From an uncultured Acidimicrobiales bacterium (lineage in GTDB: Bacteria; Actinomycetota; Acidimicrobiia; Acidimicrobiales; SZUA-35): DNA of 64,000 nt. The translations under genes were made by a program, and so were the position numbers. The notes beneath the pieces were generated by a model. The model made no database searches, was not told the DNA's origin, and saw nothing but the letters and a program-made list of their open reading frames with translations. The DNA lies in NCBI GenBank assembly GCA_938021675.1, contig CALIFY010000018.1, positions 1 through 64,000 of the forward strand. Direction: 5' to 3'. Within the stretch, counting starts at the first letter, position 1, and every line of letters begins with the position of its first letter. Shown piece after piece: positions 61,995-64,000 of the stretch.

Positions 61995-63032
61995 ATGTGG
62001 CGGAAGAAGTCAGCTAAGTCTCTCTTGTGTTTTGGCGCGACCGTGTTTCTCCTGGCGGCATGCGGGTCAGGTCAGCTTGAGGGCGGCGGCGCCGAGGCGC
62101 TAGCTAGTGAAGTCCACGAACCAACTGTTACCGAAGCGCAGTCCTCTTTGCCTCTGGTGGCGACCACCGACTCTGCGCCCGAGGCTGGCTCGGTCATCGA
62201 GGTGCGTGTTGTCGGCGACGCCCCGATTGACGAGACGACGTCCTCATCAGCTTCTGTTGATCAACCGGTCGAGTCCACACCGACCGCGGCCACCGCCGAG
62301 ACCTCCCCGGTGGAGCCAGAACCGACAATGGTCGTCACACCCGCCCCGACCACAACTGCCGGTGGCTCTGTAGAACCGAATTCTGGCTTGACCTATAAGG
62401 GCATTCTGGCCGCCGGCGACGACTCAATTACCGCTTTCGACAACGCTCGTCGTGTCGTACGAGACTTGTTTCTCGCCGACGGTGTACAAGCAGGGAATCT
62501 CATCGAGCTCTCTCGCCAGACCGGAGAACAGGTGGGCGGAGTTCGTGCCACCACGGTGGGCGGCATCGAGCAGGCGATGGGCGATCTCGACGTCGGCGAT
62601 GGAGACGCCTGCATCCTATTCTTGACGTCCCATGGCAGTCAACAGGCGTGGTTTGTCAGCGGGGCGGAGGGGCTGACGCCCGACAAGCTTGACCAGATTC
62701 TCAGCGCTTCTTGCGGTGATCGGCCGACAGTTGCGTTGATCTCTGCCTGCTATTCCGGGATCTTCACCGATTCCCTGGCCCGGGCCAATCGCGTTGTCCT
62801 CACCGCTGCGAGTGCAACCAATACATCGTTCGGTTGCTCACCGGAGGCTACCTATACCTATTGGGATGCTTGCTTGATCGACCACTTTGCCCAGGCGACT
62901 ACGTGGGAAGACCTGTATCGGCGGGTGACCGGGTGCATCGAAAGTAAAGAGGTGTCGGCGGGAGTCACTCCCTCCAGTCCCCAGGCACACTTTGGGGCCG
63001 ACGTAGTCAACATGGCTGTACTAGACCGCTAG
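61995..63032 (+). CDS. Lipoprotein with peptidase C13 (caspase-fold) domain
   Basis: This 345-aa protein has a lipoprotein signal with lipobox LLAAC (lipid cysteine C23), a linker of about 100 residues rich in Thr, Pro, Ser and Glu, and a C-terminal C13 peptidase domain. The catalytic pair is visible: H213 in ILFLTSHGSQ and C252 in VALISACYSGIF. The family segment ASATNTSFGCSPEATYTYWD follows. Bacterial C13 enzymes are related to legumain and GPI transamidase and cleave or join after Asn or Asp. AAAGGGG precedes the ATG. It is the last gene of the accessory region. Confidence 0.85.
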   Translation: MWRKKSAKSLLCFGATVFLLAACGSGQLEGGGAEALASEVHEPTVTEAQSSLPLVATTDSAPEAGSVIEVRVVGDAPIDETTSSSASVDQPVESTPTAATAETSPVEPEPTMVVTPAPTTTAGGSVEPNSGLTYKGILAAGDDSITAFDNARRVVRDLFLADGVQAGNLIELSRQTGEQVGGVRATTVGGIEQAMGDLDVGDGDACILFLTSHGSQQAWFVSGAEGLTPDKLDQILSASCGDRPTVALISACYSGIFTDSLARANRVVLTAASATNTSFGCSPEATYTYWDACLIDHFAQATTWEDLYRRVTGCIESKEVSAGVTPSSPQAHFGADVVNMAVLDR

Positions 63033-63090
63033 AAGGCGTACGCCCTCGTCGAGAAGATCAGGCGGCCACAAGCAAGCAAAAAAAGGCGCG

Positions 63091-63615
63091 CTACCAGTGG
63101 TGCTCGAGCTGCTCGCGTCGTCGAGCGTCGATACGCCACACGAAGAGGGCGAGGAGGGCGACGACCAGGGCAAGGCCGGCGCCGGACAGGGCGACCGTGA
63201 TCGAGGAAAGTCCGCCCGGCCCCGACGACTCGATTCGGGCCGCTTCGCCGGCGGCCGGCTCAAAGGTGAAGAAGAAACCGCCGGTCGTAAAATCGCTATC
63301 GAACGAGATCATCTCATAGTTCACCTGATAGCGACCTGGCTGGGCCAGCGGTTGGTCGAGAGTGAAGGTGATAATCTCGCCGTCGGCCACGGTGGTTTGA
63401 CCAGCCACCGGCGCGCCGTTGTAGGTCACGGTAACCGAGGCATCGGTGACCGGGTCGAGGAACTCCATGTCGATGAAGCCGATCGAGCCTCCCGCCGTCG
63501 CATCCCGGTCGGGCGAGGCGCGGAGCATGGCCGTGTGGGCTTCGGCCGGTAGTGCCAACAGGGCTGTGAGTGCTCCGGCGGTCACGGTAGCGAGCACCGC
63601 TTTCAGCATCGTCAT
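63091..63615 (-). CDS. CopC-like copper-resistance domain protein
   Basis: This 174-aa protein has a signal peptide ending AEA, so that the mature protein begins with His (AHTAMLRASPDRDATAGGSI), the copper-site arrangement of CopC. A beta-rich domain follows (PGRYQVNYEMISFDSDFTTGGFFFTF). One C-terminal membrane helix (ITVALSGAGLALVVALLALFVW) and a basic tail complete it. The start overlaps the stop of the upstream gene (ATGA). A longer frame is Arg-rich nonsense. CopC-type proteins bind copper outside the membrane. Confidence 0.82.
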   Translation of the reverse strand: MTMLKAVLATVTAGALTALLALPAEAHTAMLRASPDRDATAGGSIGFIDMEFLDPVTDASVTVTYNGAPVAGQTTVADGEIITFTLDQPLAQPGRYQVNYEMISFDSDFTTGGFFFTFEPAAGEAARIESSGPGGLSSITVALSGAGLALVVALLALFVWRIDARRREQLEHHW

Positions 63616-64000
63616 TTTGGCCACTCGTCGCCGACGTCGGATTCGGGCTGATTGCGAAACATTAGCCCGACCGCACCGAACGCGGCGATGCCGGCAATCC
63701 CGAGCGCGATAGCGACGAGGACCGGGAACCCGTCGCCGTCTCCATCGCCGGTCCCGCCGTCGTCGGCAGCGTCTTCGAAGGCGGGAACCCTGGGGGGCGG
63801 AGTCGCACGCTCGCCCTGACCCTGGTCGGCGAAGGTAGGAAGCAACGAACGCTTCGTCAGGAACCCGTTGGTCTCCTCGGCCTGCCACCCGTCGTACACG
63901 TCAGGACGGTAGGCCATGCGCCACGCCGGATAATACAGGACCATCAGCGGAAGGTCGGCAGCGAGTGTGTCCTGAGCGGTGTTGAGCGCTTGGGTGCGGG
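63612..64000 (-). CDS. Family-5 extracellular solute-binding protein, C-terminal part, with membrane anchor
   Basis: This gene enters from beyond the window; at least 129 residues are visible and the frame is open to the edge. The part DTLAADLPLMVLYYPAWRMA, followed by YRPDVYDGWQ, is typical of the end of peptide- or nickel-type ABC binding proteins. After it comes an Asp/Gly-rich linker and one membrane helix (VLVAIALGIAGIAAFGAVGL), a C-terminal anchor that is unusual for this family. The ATGA overlap with the CopC-like gene indicates an operon. Confidence 0.65.
   Translation of the reverse strand, partial: RTQALNTAQDTLAADLPLMVLYYPAWRMAYRPDVYDGWQAEETNGFLTKRSLLPTFADQGQGERATPPPRVPAFEDAADDGGTGDGDGDGFPVLVAIALGIAGIAAFGAVGLMFRNQPESDVGDEWPK

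Overview
This is a high-GC chromosomal window from an actinobacterium. The class Acidimicrobiia is my best guess, by inference. Support comes from the gene content: a BldD-type regulator, F420-type luciferase-like and PPOX oxidoreductases, a FolP2-type dihydropteroate synthase homologue and a 38-kDa-class isoprenyl transferase. It also comes from the conserved order rpsT-lepA-(photolyase)-hrcA-dnaJ-rsmE-bldD-phoH-ybeY-CNNM-era followed by uppS-recO-glyS-(sugar genes)-dnaG-rpoD. No plasmid, phage or CRISPR signature was seen.

Layout. (1) 1-9174 is a tightly overlapping ten-gene operon: a helical-repeat protein of unknown function, a TldD/TldE-like metalloprotease pair, an FMN-reductase-like flavoprotein, a methyltransferase-like protein, an SDR, a PLP aminotransferase, an MFS-like exporter, a second flavoprotein and a VOC protein. 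It has the make-up of a small natural-product or peptide-derived cofactor pathway, and I cannot match it to a described one. No precursor peptide is visible in the window. (2) 9179-15344 holds a secreted protein divergent from a two-component system, a limonene-monooxygenase-like flavoenzyme, a possible 50-aa membrane peptide, cspA with tandem terminators, a CysQ-type phosphatase and a holin-like membrane protein. (3) 15373-20013 is a reverse-strand catabolic-looking operon (ThDP enzyme, PPOX, dihydropyridine-hydroxylase-like FAD monooxygenase, DUF3500). (4) 20116-29493 carries surface and lipid functions: a Pro/Thr-rich membrane protein, a sterol-desaturase-like enzyme, a DUF4214 plus phosphodiester-glycosidase protein, an ABC exporter, an acyl-AMP ligase, an AI-2E-type transporter and an F420-type LLM oxidoreductase. 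(5) 29575-36353 contains a thioredoxin, comEA/comEC, an M48 protease, a FolP2-type protein and holA.

(6) 36457-59281 is the core housekeeping block (translation, chaperones, ribosome maturation, cell wall lipid carrier, primase, primary sigma factor), ending in tRNA-Asn. Two things interrupt it: a second Pro/Thr-rich membrane protein with perfect minisatellites, and an epimerase plus PIG-L deacetylase pair behind about 0.7 kb with no recognisable gene.

(7) 59282-63032, just past tRNA-Asn, is an AT-richer accessory stretch with long gene-free spacers. It carries two secreted proteins that share a six-cysteine layout and a caspase-fold (peptidase C13) lipoprotein. (8) The window closes with a CopC-like protein and the C-terminal end of a family-5 solute-binding protein that has a C-terminal membrane anchor.

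Many starts are translationally coupled (ATGA, GTGA or TGATG overlaps). These overlaps were used to pick start codons in preference to the longest open frame. All family assignments are from reading the sequences by eye; no database search was possible.
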